From DATJCV01 sp963707665 (GTDB lineage Bacteria > Pseudomonadota > Gammaproteobacteria > Burkholderiales > Burkholderiaceae_D), in assembly GCA_963707665.1 (NCBI GenBank), contig CAVPQU010000006.1:34636-98635 (forward strand): DNA of 64,000 nt, given 5' to 3'. Of this stretch, positions 38,661 to 47,180 are shown in pieces. Position 1 is the stretch's first letter, and every line of letters begins with the position of its first letter. The notes under the pieces are model-generated. The model ran no database searches. It worked only from the letters and a program-made list of their open reading frames with translations, and was not told the DNA's origin. A program made the translations under genes and the position numbers.

Positions 38661-38696
38661 CGCGGCCCGGTCTCACGGCAGCAGCGCCAGCCCCGG

Positions 38697-38722
38697 TCAT
38701 CCCCGCCGCCGGCGGGAGTGAC
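38697..38722. repeat. GTCA-CCCGC palindrome (D3)
   Basis: GTCATCCCCGCC and GGCGGGAGTGAC form an inverted repeat 37 bases after the pirin stop. It resembles the ATTCCC-N8-GGGAAT palindromes at 54031 and 60902, a short palindrome class common in betaproteobacteria. Confidence 0.55.
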
Positions 38723-38762
38723 CGGGAACGGATGCGGTCATTCGCCACAACTCAGTCGATAG

Positions 38763-38824
38763 GGAGTATGTTGTAAAAATAGCCACTACACACCCGAAAT
38801 TAGTGTGCCATATAGGGAGTATAT
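38763..38824 (+). repeat. Paired GGAGTATRT element, copy E4
   Basis: GGAGTATGT at 38763 and GGAGTATAT at 38816, 53 bases apart, with CCGAAAT at the central offset between CACAC and GTGTG arms. Its end is 9 bases from the stop codon of the small membrane protein on the opposite strand. Confidence 0.8.
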
Positions 38825-38833
38825 GACTCCCGC

Positions 38834-39001
38834 TCAGGAATACAGCGCTTCCGACGCAAAGGTAATCAGGCCCACCACCACCACCACCAGGATCAGCACC
38901 AGCAGCAGGCGGCCGAATTTCGGCGTGCCGTCGCTGCCGGCCGGCTGTTCGTCGGGGTGCTGCACCGGGTTGTCGGCCGGGGTTTGCTGCTGGTCTTTCA
39001 T
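38834..39001 (-). CDS. Small single-span membrane protein (55 aa)
   Basis: A short reading frame on the minus strand encodes a hydrophilic N-terminal half (MKDQQQTPADNP, then TPKFGR) and one strong membrane span (LLLVLILVVVVVGLITF, about residues 32-48), ending ASEALYS. It starts 16 bases after the quinone oxidoreductase stop and reads the same way, so it is probably co-transcribed. The amphipathic order (polar head, single span) is typical of small inner-membrane proteins. Function unknown. Confidence 0.65.
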   Translation of the reverse strand: MKDQQQTPADNPVQHPDEQPAGSDGTPKFGRLLLVLILVVVVVGLITFASEALYS

Positions 39002-39017
39002 CGGGTACTCCAGGTCG

Positions 39018-39992
39018 TCAGGGAATCAGGATGGTCGAGCCGGTGGTCTGGCGCGCCTCCAGGTCGCGGTGCGCCTGCGCCACGTCTTGCAAGGCATAGC
39101 GCTGGTTGATTTCGATCTTGACCTGGCCGCCTTGCACCATGCCGAACAGGTCGGCCGCCATCTCGTCCAGCGCGGCACGCTTGGCGATATGGGTAAACAG
39201 CGTCGGCCGCGTGATGAACAGCGAGCCGCGTGAAGCCAGTTCCTGCAGGCCGAACGGCGGCACCGGACCGGAAGCGCTGCCGAAGCTGACCATCATGCCG
39301 AGCGGCGCCAGGCAATCGAGCGAGCCGCTGAAGGTATCCTTGCCGATCGAGTCATACACCACCGGCACGCCGGCGCCGCCGGTGATTTCGCGGACGCGCT
39401 CGACGAAGTTTTCCTTGTTGTAGTTGATGGTGTGGGCGCAGCCGTGCGCCTTCGCCAGCGCCGCCTTTTCGTCGGAACCAACGGTGCCGATCATCGTCAC
39501 GCCGAGCGCCTTCGCCCATTGGCAGGCGATCAGGCCGACGCCGCCGGCCGCTGCATGAAACAGGATGGTTTCGCCGCCCTTCAGCGGATAGGTGCGGCGC
39601 AGCAGATACTGCACGGTCAGGCCCTGCAGCATCATCGCCGCGGCCATCTCGAATCCGATCGCGTCCGGCAGCTTGACCAGCACCGCCGCCGGCATCACGC
39701 GCACCTCGGCATAGGCGCCCGGCGGCTGGCCGGCGTAAGCGACGCGGTCACCCGGCTGCACATGGGTGACGCCAGCGCCGACTGCTTCCACCACGCCGGC
39801 GCCTTCCATGCCGAGACCGGCCGGCAAGGGCTGCGGATACAGGCCGTTGCGGAAATAGACATCGACGAAATTCAGGCCGCAGGCGGCGTGCCGCACGCGT
39901 GCCTCGCCGGGACCGGGCTCGCCGACTTCGACCTCGACATATTCCATGACTTCCGGGCCGCCGGTCTTGAACATCCTGATTGCTTTGCTCAT
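39018..39992 (-). CDS. NADPH:quinone oxidoreductase (zinc-independent MDR family)
   Basis: A 324-residue medium-chain reductase of the quinone oxidoreductase (QOR) type: GLNFVDVYFRNGLYP, GMEGAGVVEAVG, the NADPH-binding AAAGGVGLIACQWAKALG, and NYNKENFVERVREITGG. Catalytic zinc ligands of alcohol dehydrogenases are absent, as expected. It reduces quinones with one or two electrons. ATG 39992 (MSKAIRMFKTGGPEVM) is the family start. A 65-base gap separates it from the SDR gene upstream on the same strand. Confidence 0.92.
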   Translation of the reverse strand: MSKAIRMFKTGGPEVMEYVEVEVGEPGPGEARVRHAACGLNFVDVYFRNGLYPQPLPAGLGMEGAGVVEAVGAGVTHVQPGDRVAYAGQPPGAYAEVRVMPAAVLVKLPDAIGFEMAAAMMLQGLTVQYLLRRTYPLKGGETILFHAAAGGVGLIACQWAKALGVTMIGTVGSDEKAALAKAHGCAHTINYNKENFVERVREITGGAGVPVVYDSIGKDTFSGSLDCLAPLGMMVSFGSASGPVPPFGLQELASRGSLFITRPTLFTHIAKRAALDEMAADLFGMVQGGQVKIEINQRYALQDVAQAHRDLEARQTTGSTILIP

Positions 39993-40057
39993 GGTTTTCC
40001 TCGCTTCAAGTGAGTTGCCGTTCTGCGCCATACATTGCCCGGGCATGACCGGTGGCG

Positions 40058-40834
40058 TTAAAGTGTTCCGGGATAGGCGCCGCCATCCAGCAACAGGTTT
40101 TGCCCGGTCATGTAGCCGGCGTGGCTGCTGCACACAAACGCGCACAAGGCACCGAACTCGGCGGCGCTGCCGAAGCGCTGCGCCGGAGTTTGCCGCCGGC
40201 GCGCGTCGCGCACTTCCTCCAGCGTCTTGCCGCTGGCCTTGGCGGCCCCTGCCAGCGTCGACTCCAGCCGCTCGGTGTCGAAGGCGCCGGGCAGCAGGTT
40301 GTTGATGGTGACATTGTGCCGCACCGTCTGCCGCGCCAGGCCGGCGACGAAGCCGGTCAGGCCGGAGCGAGCGCCGTTCGAGAGGCCGAGTATATCAATC
40401 GGCGCCTTGACCGCGCCCGAGGTGATGTTGACGATACGGCCGAAACGGCGTCCGATCATGCCGTCGACGGTCGCCTTGATCAGTTCGATCGGAGTCAGCA
40501 TGTTGGCATCCAGCGCGGCGATCCAGTCGTCCCGGCTCCAGTCGCGGAAGTCGCCGGGCGGCGGACCGCCGGCATTGGTGACCAGGATATCCGGCTGCGG
40601 GCAAGCCGCCAGCGCCAGCGCCCGCCCGCCGGCGGTCGTGATGTCGGCCGCCACCGCCGTCACCGTGCCGCCGCGACGGCGGATTTCTGCCGCGGCAGCC
40701 TGCAGCCGCCCGGCGTGGCGCGCCACGATCGTCACCCGCACGCCTTCCGCCGCCAGCGCCTCGGCGCAACCGCGTCCCAGTCCCATGCTGGCGCCGCACA
40801 CCAGAGCCACCTTGCCGCTAATTCCGAGATCCAT
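40058..40834 (-). CDS. SDR family oxidoreductase with altered active site
   Basis: A 258-residue short-chain dehydrogenase fold: GKVALVCGASMGLGRGCAEAL with the TGxxxGxG-type site, ADI and NAGGPPPG. The usual YxxxK is replaced: after the Ser of VNITSGAVKAP the motif reads LSNGARSGL, so the Tyr becomes Ser and the Lys becomes Arg. The C-terminal GYMTGQNLLLDGGAYPGTL is normal. It may be inactive, or use other residues as some atypical SDRs do. It lies between the EamA and quinone oxidoreductase genes, same strand. Confidence 0.85.
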   Translation of the reverse strand: MDLGISGKVALVCGASMGLGRGCAEALAAEGVRVTIVARHAGRLQAAAAEIRRRGGTVTAVAADITTAGGRALALAACPQPDILVTNAGGPPPGDFRDWSRDDWIAALDANMLTPIELIKATVDGMIGRRFGRIVNITSGAVKAPIDILGLSNGARSGLTGFVAGLARQTVRHNVTINNLLPGAFDTERLESTLAGAAKASGKTLEEVRDARRRQTPAQRFGSAAEFGALCAFVCSSHAGYMTGQNLLLDGGAYPGTL

Positions 40835-40855
40835 GTCCCCTCTCCGTGTGAATCA

Positions 40856-41767
40856 CTACGCGCGCCTCCGCGACAGCAGATAGATGCCGAACAGCACCAG
40901 CGCCGTGCCGGCCAGCTGGATGCCGGTGATCGGCTCATCCAGGATGATTGCCGCCAGAAACAGCGTCGACACTGGCCCCACCATGCCGGCCTGCGAGGCG
41001 CTGGTGGCGCCGATGCGCTCGACCGCGACCATCGTCATGTAGACGGGCAACACCGTGCAGAAGATCGCATTGACAATCGAATACCAGTATACCGGCGCCG
41101 GCTGGATCAACATCGCTACCGGCCGCAGCAGAAAGAACTGCCCAATACAGCATACGCTGGAGACGCACATCGCATAGGCCACCAGTCGTTTGGTGCCGAC
41201 GCGGCGCACCAGCTCGCCGGAAAACAGCAGGTACAGCGCGTAGCAAATGGCGCTGCCCAGCACCAGCGCGCTGCCCAGGCCGACGTTCTCGCCGCCGACC
41301 TTAACGTCGTGCAGGAATACCAGCACCGTGCCGAGATAGGAGGTCAGCAGTGCCGCCCATTCAAATGCGCCAATTTTTTTCTTGTAGAACAGCACCGAAA
41401 TCAGCAATACGAAGGACGGTGTCAGAAACAGGATCAGGCGCTCGAGCCCGGCGGTGATGTATTGCAGGCCGAGGAAATCAAGGTAGCTCGACAGGTAGTA
41501 GCCCAGCACGCCCAGCAGCAGCAGCCGCCAACGGTCGGCATTCGACAGCGGCGCCTCGGTGCGCATCTGCCACAACGCCACCGCGGCAAAGATCGGCACC
41601 GAAAACATCATGCGAAAGCCGATCACGGTGACCGCATCGACGTGGTAGCGGTACATCAGCTTGGCGACAATCGCCTTGGCGGAAAAAAGCACGGCGCCGC
41701 AAAGGGCAATGGCAAGGCCGCCGAGAAAAGCCTTGCGGTCGGCGGCGGGGAGCGCGGTTATCGTCAT
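40856..41767 (-). CDS. EamA/DMT family transporter
   Basis: A 303-residue inner-membrane protein with about ten hydrophobic segments and two EamA repeats. Typical blocks are AIALCGAVLFSAKAIVAKLMY at the start, YLDFLGLQYITAGLERLILFLTPSFVLLI and the C-terminal ERIGATSASQAGMVGPVSTLFLAAIILDEPIT. Such drug/metabolite transporters export amino acids or other metabolites; the substrate is unknown. It is 21 bases upstream of the SDR gene, on the same strand. Confidence 0.88.
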   Translation of the reverse strand: MTITALPAADRKAFLGGLAIALCGAVLFSAKAIVAKLMYRYHVDAVTVIGFRMMFSVPIFAAVALWQMRTEAPLSNADRWRLLLLGVLGYYLSSYLDFLGLQYITAGLERLILFLTPSFVLLISVLFYKKKIGAFEWAALLTSYLGTVLVFLHDVKVGGENVGLGSALVLGSAICYALYLLFSGELVRRVGTKRLVAYAMCVSSVCCIGQFFLLRPVAMLIQPAPVYWYSIVNAIFCTVLPVYMTMVAVERIGATSASQAGMVGPVSTLFLAAIILDEPITGIQLAGTALVLFGIYLLSRRRA

Positions 41768-41941
41768 GGCGGAATTGTACGGACTACGATGGGAGTGCGT
41801 GGGATAGCGGGAACATCGCGCGGCATTAACGGCGAAGCGCGCCGGGCCTGCGGCGCAATCGAAACGGCGTCCACACTACAGGCACAGCCACCAGCATGGG
41901 TATGGAATAGCAGGAAGAGAAGGCGGCGCTTGCGCAGCGCC

Positions 41942-42581
41942 CTACTCCGACGGGAACAGATGCCCGAGCTTGTCGGCCTTGGTGTTCAGATAACGCTCGT
42001 TGAACGGATTGCGCTTGATGATCAGCGGCAGCCGTTCGACCACCTCGACGCCGAGCTGGCGCATGGCATCGACCTTGCGCGGGTTGTTGGTCATCAGCCG
42101 CAGCGAGCGGATGCCGAGATGCTGCAGGATCGGCTGGCACAAATGATAGTTGCGCTGGTCGGGCAGAAAGCCCAGTTCCTCGTTGGCTTCCACCGTATCG
42201 GCGCCGGCGTCCTGCAGGCGATAAGCCTGCAGCTTGGCCAGGAGGCCGATGCCGCGCCCTTCCTGGCGCAGATAGAGCAGCGCGCCGCGCCGCTCGGCGG
42301 CGATCTTCTGCAACGCGCTTTCCAGCTGCGGACCGCAATCGCAGCGCTGGCGAAAACAGCGCGTCGCCAGTCAGGCATTCGGAATGGATGCGTGCCAGCA
42401 CCGGCGCGCCGTCGCCGACATCGCCCAGCGTCAGTGCCAGGTGCTCCTTGCCGCTGGCCGGATCGAAAAACGCATGCAGGCGGAAAGTGGCCCACGGCGT
42501 CGGCAGTTCGCAACTGGTGATGTACTGCACCTCGTCGGGTTTGGCAACGGCTACGGGATCGGCGTTCGGGTTCAGGGACAT
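41942..42581 (-). pseudogene. ribA: GTP cyclohydrolase II (frameshifted)
   Basis: RibA opens the GTP ring, the first step of riboflavin synthesis. The N-terminal frame from ATG 42581 has SCELPTPWATFRLHAFFD and RIHSECLTGDALF. One extra base near 42353 breaks it. The frame then gives CDCGPQ (zinc site), LYLRQEGRGIGLLAKLQAYRLQDAGADTVEAN, LMTNNPRKV and LGHLFPSE, ending at 41942. Joined, about 212 residues, which is normal. The enzyme is normally important, so this is more likely a sequencing error than a dead gene, unless another ribA or ribBA exists. Confidence 0.9.
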
Positions 42582-42684
42582 GGAAAATCTCGGCAACACG
42601 GATAAGCGGCGGCAAAAACGCACAAGCGGCATGGGCGGAGACTCCGTCCATGCCGCATTTTACGGCCAACCAGTTGCAAGGATA

Positions 42685-43299
42685 TCAGGCGGCAGCCAAT
42701 TCCGTGATGGCGCTGCGGGTTTGCGTCACGGCATTTCCGACCGCAGCCTCGCCCAGCGCCACTCCTTCGGTATGGACGAAGGTGATGTCGGTGAGGCCGA
42801 TGAAGCCGAGCACCGCGCGCAGATAGGTCTCATGAAAATCCATCGCCTTGCCGGGGCCGGAGCTGTAGACGCCGCCGCGCGAGGTGAAGACATACACCTT
42901 CTTGCCGGTGACCAGGCCGACCGGGCCGGATTCGGTGTACTTGAAGGTCAGGCCGGCGCGCGCGACCTGGTCGATCCATGCCTTCAGCCCCGAGCTGATC
43001 GAAAAGTTGTACATCGGCGCGCCGATCACGATGACGTCGGCGGCAAACAGCTCGGCGATCAGTTGTTCCGACAATTGCGCGACCTGGTTCTGCTCCGGCG
43101 TGCGGTTGGCGGCCGGGGTGAAGAAGGCGCCGATGATTTCCTCGCTCAGGTGCGGCACCGGCTGCGCCGCCAGATCGCGTTCGACGATGGTATCGGTCGG
43201 GTGGTTGGCGCGCCACTGGTCGAGAAATTCGGCGCTCAGCTGGCGCGACAGGGAGCCTGCGGTACGGACGCTGCTATTGATATGAAGAAGTTTGGCCAT
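42685..43299 (-). CDS. azoR: FMN-dependent NADH-azoreductase
   Basis: A 204-residue flavodoxin-like enzyme that reduces azo compounds and quinones. It has KLLHINSSVRTAGSLSRQLS, APMYNFSISSGLKAWIDQVARAGLTFKYTESGPVGL and SRGGVYSSG, the FMN-binding blocks of AzoR. ATG 43299 is preferred over 43305 because AAAGGAA then sits at a proper distance. It diverges from a LysR gene across 101 bases, so that LysR protein is its probable regulator. Confidence 0.93.
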   Translation of the reverse strand: MAKLLHINSSVRTAGSLSRQLSAEFLDQWRANHPTDTIVERDLAAQPVPHLSEEIIGAFFTPAANRTPEQNQVAQLSEQLIAELFAADVIVIGAPMYNFSISSGLKAWIDQVARAGLTFKYTESGPVGLVTGKKVYVFTSRGGVYSSGPGKAMDFHETYLRAVLGFIGLTDITFVHTEGVALGEAAVGNAVTQTRSAITELAAA

Positions 43300-43400
43300 G
43301 ATCATTTCCTTTCGTTCGAGATGGGTTGAGGAAATGATAGGCCGCGGTTAATATCGATGGAAGCCAGATAATTTAACTTAATAACATCTATTAAATCGAT
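43300..43400. promoter_or_regulatory. azoR-LysR divergent control region
   Basis: An AT-rich 101-base gap between two divergent starts. It contains ATCGAT twice (43353-43358 and 43395-43400) flanking AATTTAACTTAATAAC. This dyad-like AT-rich part is a plausible LysR binding site (T-N11-A type), but this is inference. Confidence 0.4.
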
Positions 43401-44311
43401 ATGAGAGACCCGGGAAACCCGACGCTGGACCAGTTGCGCGTGTTCGTCGCCGTCATCGACGCCGGCAGCTTTTCGCGCGCGGCGCGCCAGCTGCACCGCA
43501 CGCAGTCGGTGGTCAGTTATACGATCGCCAACCTCGAAGCGCAGCTGAACGTGACCTTGTTCGATCGCGGCAAGCGCAAGCCGGAACTGACCGAAGCCGG
43601 CAAGATGCTGCTGGCCGACGCCCGCACCGTGGCGCTCAAGGTGGACGCGATGCGCGCCCGCGCCAAGAGCCTGGCCGAAGGGCTGGAAGCGGAAGTGGCG
43701 CTGGCGGTCGATGTGATGTTTCCTGCCTGCAGCTGGTACGGGTGCTGGACGCGTTCCAGCGTGAATTCCCGACGGTCGCCCTGCGCCTGCGTATCGAGGC
43801 GCTGGGCGGCGTCATGCAACTGGTGCTGGACCGCACCTGCGGCATCGGCGTCAGCGGCTGGATCGTCGAAACCCCGGACGCCATCGAACGCCAGCAGATC
43901 GGCCACGTGCTGATGATCCCGGTGGCCGCTCCCGGCCACCCGCTGGCACAGCACGCCGGCCCGATTCCCACCACGGTGCTGCGCGAACAGACGCAGCTGG
44001 TACTGACCGACCGCACCGCCCTCACCGCCGGCCGCGACTTCGGCGTCTTTGCCGTACGCGACTGGCGCCTGGGCGACCTCGGCGCCAAGCACGCGCTGCT
44101 GCGCGCCGGACTGGGCTGGGGCAACCTGCCGGAACCGCTGGTGCGCGAGGACCTGGCCGACGGCCACCTGGTGCGCCTGCAACTGGTCGAACAAGCCGAA
44201 ACACCCTTCCCGCTGTACCTGATCCACCGCACCGACAACCCGCCCGGCGCAGCAAGCCGCTGGCTGATGGAACAGTTCGCCGACCGGCCGGTGGAGTCGG
44301 CGTTTGAGTGA
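43401..44311 (+). pseudogene. LysR family regulator of azoR (frameshifted)
   Basis: The first frame (ATG 43401) carries the LysR helix-turn-helix: LDQLRVFVAVIDAGSFSRAARQLHRTQSVVSYTIANLEAQL and LFDRGKRKPELTEAG. Near 43727 one base is missing. The frame continues with RVLDAFQREFPTVALRLRIEALGGVMQLVLD and a normal effector domain to 44311. The joined length is about 303 residues. It diverges from azoR, its likely target. The break may be an error of sequencing. Confidence 0.88.
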
Positions 44312-44359
44312 GGGAGCAGCAATGACCAGCCGACTAATCACGCGATAGCGTTTTCAGAG

Positions 44360-44660
44360 GCGCTTTGAAGCTGCCGTTGCTTTTGACTTTGACGTGAAAT
44401 CCGCTTGGGACGCTGCCGTTTGTGTGCAGCAGAAAATGGATCAGAAACGAAACATGTCCGAGCGCAGCGAGTTGGTTTCGTTTCCCATTTTTTGCTGCGC
44501 ACAAACGGGAACCCGCAGGGCAGCGTCTTGCGGTCGCCTTTCTTTGCTTACTTTCTTTGGCGAGACAAAGAAAGTAAGTAGCCGCCGGGCTACCCCCGGC
44601 TAGCTACCACGAAGTAGCAAAGAAATCGCTTAGCCACAAACGCCACTGGATTCTCATCTA
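44360..44660 (+). repeat. Structured repeat F1 (covarying stem with conserved loop)
   Basis: About 300 bases starting 50 bases after the LysR stop. The 24-bp stem 44416-44439 / 44485-44508 has only two G-U wobbles. Inside is a 45-base core with a 10-bp stem GAAACGAAAC/GTTTCGTTTC. A second hairpin follows (44547-44559 / 44566-44578, 13 bp perfect, loop GCGAGA), then CCGGG-CTACC-CCCGG at about 44584-44600. The element is about 85% identical to F2 at 60600 outside the first stem. See findings for the covariation. Confidence 0.85.
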
Positions 44661-44680
44661 CTGCGGGAACGAAAAATCAT

Positions 44681-44742
44681 GGAGTATATGACAATTTACC
44701 AATATAACCGCCAGATATAGACAGAACACAATCGGAGTATAT
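44681..44742 (+). repeat. Paired GGAGTATRT element, copy E5
   Basis: GGAGTATAT at 44681 and 44734, 53 bases apart, with CAGATAT at the central offset. It ends 10 bases before the stop codon of the convergent HerA-like gene. Confidence 0.85.
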
Positions 44743-44752
44743 GAAATCACCC

Positions 44753-46304
44753 CTACTTCTTTTTCAACAACGACCCCAACACCCCCCGAATAATCTCCCT
44801 CCCCACCGTCGACCCCATCGTCCGCGCCGCCGACTTCACCATCGCCTCCACCACCGTATCCTTGCGCCGCGCAATCCCCGAGCCGCCAAATAGGCCGCCC
44901 ATGGCGTTGCTCAGCATGCCGCCGAAACCACCGCCGCCCGACCCATTCGCCGGCGCGGGATCGGTAGCGGCAGCGCCACCGCTCTTGCCCGCCGCCTGCG
45001 CCTGCTCGCGCGTCGGCTGGGTAGCGGCCACCCGGCCCGTCAGTTTTTCATAGGCCGATTCGCGGTCAACGGTTTTCTCATACACGCCGGCGACGATCGA
45101 AGCGGCCATGATGTCGCTGCGCTCGGCATCGGTGATCGGCCCGATCTGCGACGCCGGCGCCAGGATGAAGGCGCGCTCGACCACATTCGGCCGGCCCTTT
45201 TCATCGAGGAAGGACACCAGCGCCTCGCCCACGCCCAGTTCCATGATCGCCTTTGCCGTATCCAGCTGCGGGTTGGCGCGGAAGGTTTCGGCCGCCGCCT
45301 GCACCGCCTTCTGGTCGCGCGGCGTGTAGGCGCGCAGCGCATGCTGCACGCGGTTGCCGAGCTGGCCCAGCACGGTGTCGGGGATGTCGAGCGGGTTTTG
45401 CGTGACGAAATACACGCCGACGCCCTTCGAGCGCACCAGCCGCACCACCTGCTCGATCTTCTGCAGCAGCGGCTTGGGCGCCTCGTTGAACAGCAGGTGC
45501 GCCTCGTCGAAAAAGAACGCCAGCTTCGGCTGGTCCGGGTCGCCCACTTCCGGCAGGCGCTCGAACAGTTCGGACAGCAGCCACAGCAGGAAAGTCGAAT
45601 ACAGCCGCGGCGCATTCAGCAGGCGGTCGGCCGCCAGGATGTTGACCACGCCGTGGCCGTTGGCGTCGGTCTGCATGAAATCGTCGATATTCAGCATCGG
45701 CTCGCCGAAGAAGCGGTCGCCGCCCTGCTGCTCGATATTCATCAAGCCGCGCTGGATGGCGCCGATGCTGGCGGCCGAGATGTTGCCGTACTGGGTGCGA
45801 TATTCGGCCGCGCTGTCGCCGACCGCCTGCAGCATCGCGCGCAAGTCCTTGGTGTCGAGCAACAGCAGCCCATGGTCGTCGGCGATCTTGAACACCAGCT
45901 GCAGCACGCCTTCCTGGGTTTCATTCAGGTTCAGCATGCGCGCCAGCAACAGCGGCCCGAGGTCGGACACCGTAGCGCGCACCGGATGCCCTTTTTCGCC
46001 AAACACGTCCCAGAACGTCACCGGGCAGCCGGCCCAGGCCGGTTCCGGCAGATTCAAGGCCTCCAGCCGCGCCTTCAGCTTCGGATTCGAGCGCACCCGC
46101 CTTGGCCATGCCCGACAAGTCGCCCTTGACGTCGGCCATGAAGACCGGCACGCCGATCTCCGACAGCGCCTGCGCCAGCACCTGCAAGGTCACCGTCTTG
46201 CCGGTGCCGGTGGCGCCGGTGATGCAGCCGTGGCGGTTCGCCATGGCCGGCAGCAGCGCCAGCTCATGCTCCTGATTTTTCGCGATCAACAGGGGATTTG
46301 CCAT
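44753..46304 (-). pseudogene. DUF853/HerA-like ATPase (frameshifted)
   Basis: The start (ATG 46304, MANPLLIAKNQEHELALLPAMANRHG) has the Walker A GATGTGKT near residue 33 and VFMADVKGDLSGMAK. One extra base near 46105 shifts the frame. It then gives RSNPKLKARLEAL, the DUF853 block LARMLNLNETQEGVL, Walker B LAFFFDEAHLLFNEAP and VYFVTQNPLDIPDTVLGQLGNRVQHALRAYTP, to a Gly-rich stretch and the end at 44753. The joined protein of about 515 residues is a YjgR/HerA-like helicase or DNA-pumping ATPase of unknown role. Confidence 0.88.
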
Positions 46305-46397
46305 GGTTTCATGCCGTTTCCGGAGAGATTTGGGGAGGTGGCGGTATGCTAAAATTGCCTGCTTGATTATAGCGAACTGACGCACGGAAGACTCATC

Positions 46398-47123
46398 ATG
46401 GCTGGACACAGTAAATGGGCCAATATCAAGCATAAGAAGGCACACACGGATGCCAAGCGCGGCAAAATCTGGACTCGCCTGATCAAGGAAATCACGGTCG
46501 GCGCCCGCATGGGCGGCGGCGACATCGCCACCAACCCGCGCCTGCGGCTGGCGGTGGAAAAGGCGGCCGACGCCAACATGCCGAAAGAGAACGTCGCACG
46601 CGCGATCGCGCGCGGCACTGGCAGCCTGGAAGGCGCCACCTATGAAGAAGTGCGCTACGAGGGCTACGGCATCAACGGCGCCGCGGTGATCGTCGATTGC
46701 ATGACCGACAACCGGGTGCGCACCGTGGCCGAAGTGCGGCACGCGTTTTCCAAGTTCGGCGGCAACATGGGCAGCGAAGGCTCGGTGGCGTTTCTGTTCA
46801 AGCACTGCGGCCAGCTATTTTTCGCACCCGGCACCAACGAGGATGCCCTGATGGAAGCGGCACTAGACGCTGGCGCCGAAGACGTCATCAGTGACCACGA
46901 AGGCGGCTTCGAAGTGATTTGCACACCGCACGATTTTGCCGGCATCAAGGACAAGCTGGAGCAAGCCGGGTTCAAGGCCGACATGGCGGAAATCGTCATG
47001 AAGCCAGCCACCGAAATCGAATTTGGCGGCGACGACGCGCTGAAAATGCAGAAACTGCTGGATGCGCTGGAAAACCTGGACGACGTGCAAGAGATTTTTA
47101 CCAACGCCATCATCAACGAGTGA
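46398..47123 (+). CDS. yebC: YebC/PmpR family protein (TACO1-like)
   Basis: A 241-residue YebC protein, family members of which act as transcriptional regulators or help ribosomes pass proline stretches. The start MAGHSKWANIKHKKAHTDAKRGKIWTRL is diagnostic, followed by GARMGGGDIATNPRLRLAVEKAADANMPKENVARAI and GSVAFLFK. Length is normal. TGCTAAAAT at 46347-46355 is a plausible extended -10. purD follows 57 bases downstream on the same strand. Confidence 0.95.
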   Translation: MAGHSKWANIKHKKAHTDAKRGKIWTRLIKEITVGARMGGGDIATNPRLRLAVEKAADANMPKENVARAIARGTGSLEGATYEEVRYEGYGINGAAVIVDCMTDNRVRTVAEVRHAFSKFGGNMGSEGSVAFLFKHCGQLFFAPGTNEDALMEAALDAGAEDVISDHEGGFEVICTPHDFAGIKDKLEQAGFKADMAEIVMKPATEIEFGGDDALKMQKLLDALENLDDVQEIFTNAIINE

Positions 47124-47180
47124 TGCCCGACGCCGCTGCGGCCAAAGCCAGCGCGGCAACCACCCCTCACAAGACTTTCC

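Noticed and set aside
40052..42520. An 822-codon open frame on the plus strand
   Set aside because: It runs antisense across the SDR, EamA and ribA genes; low-complexity composition and no domains.
44681..44742. The paired repeats as a small CRISPR array
   Set aside because: The repeat is only 9 bases, each site has just two copies, and no cas genes are present.
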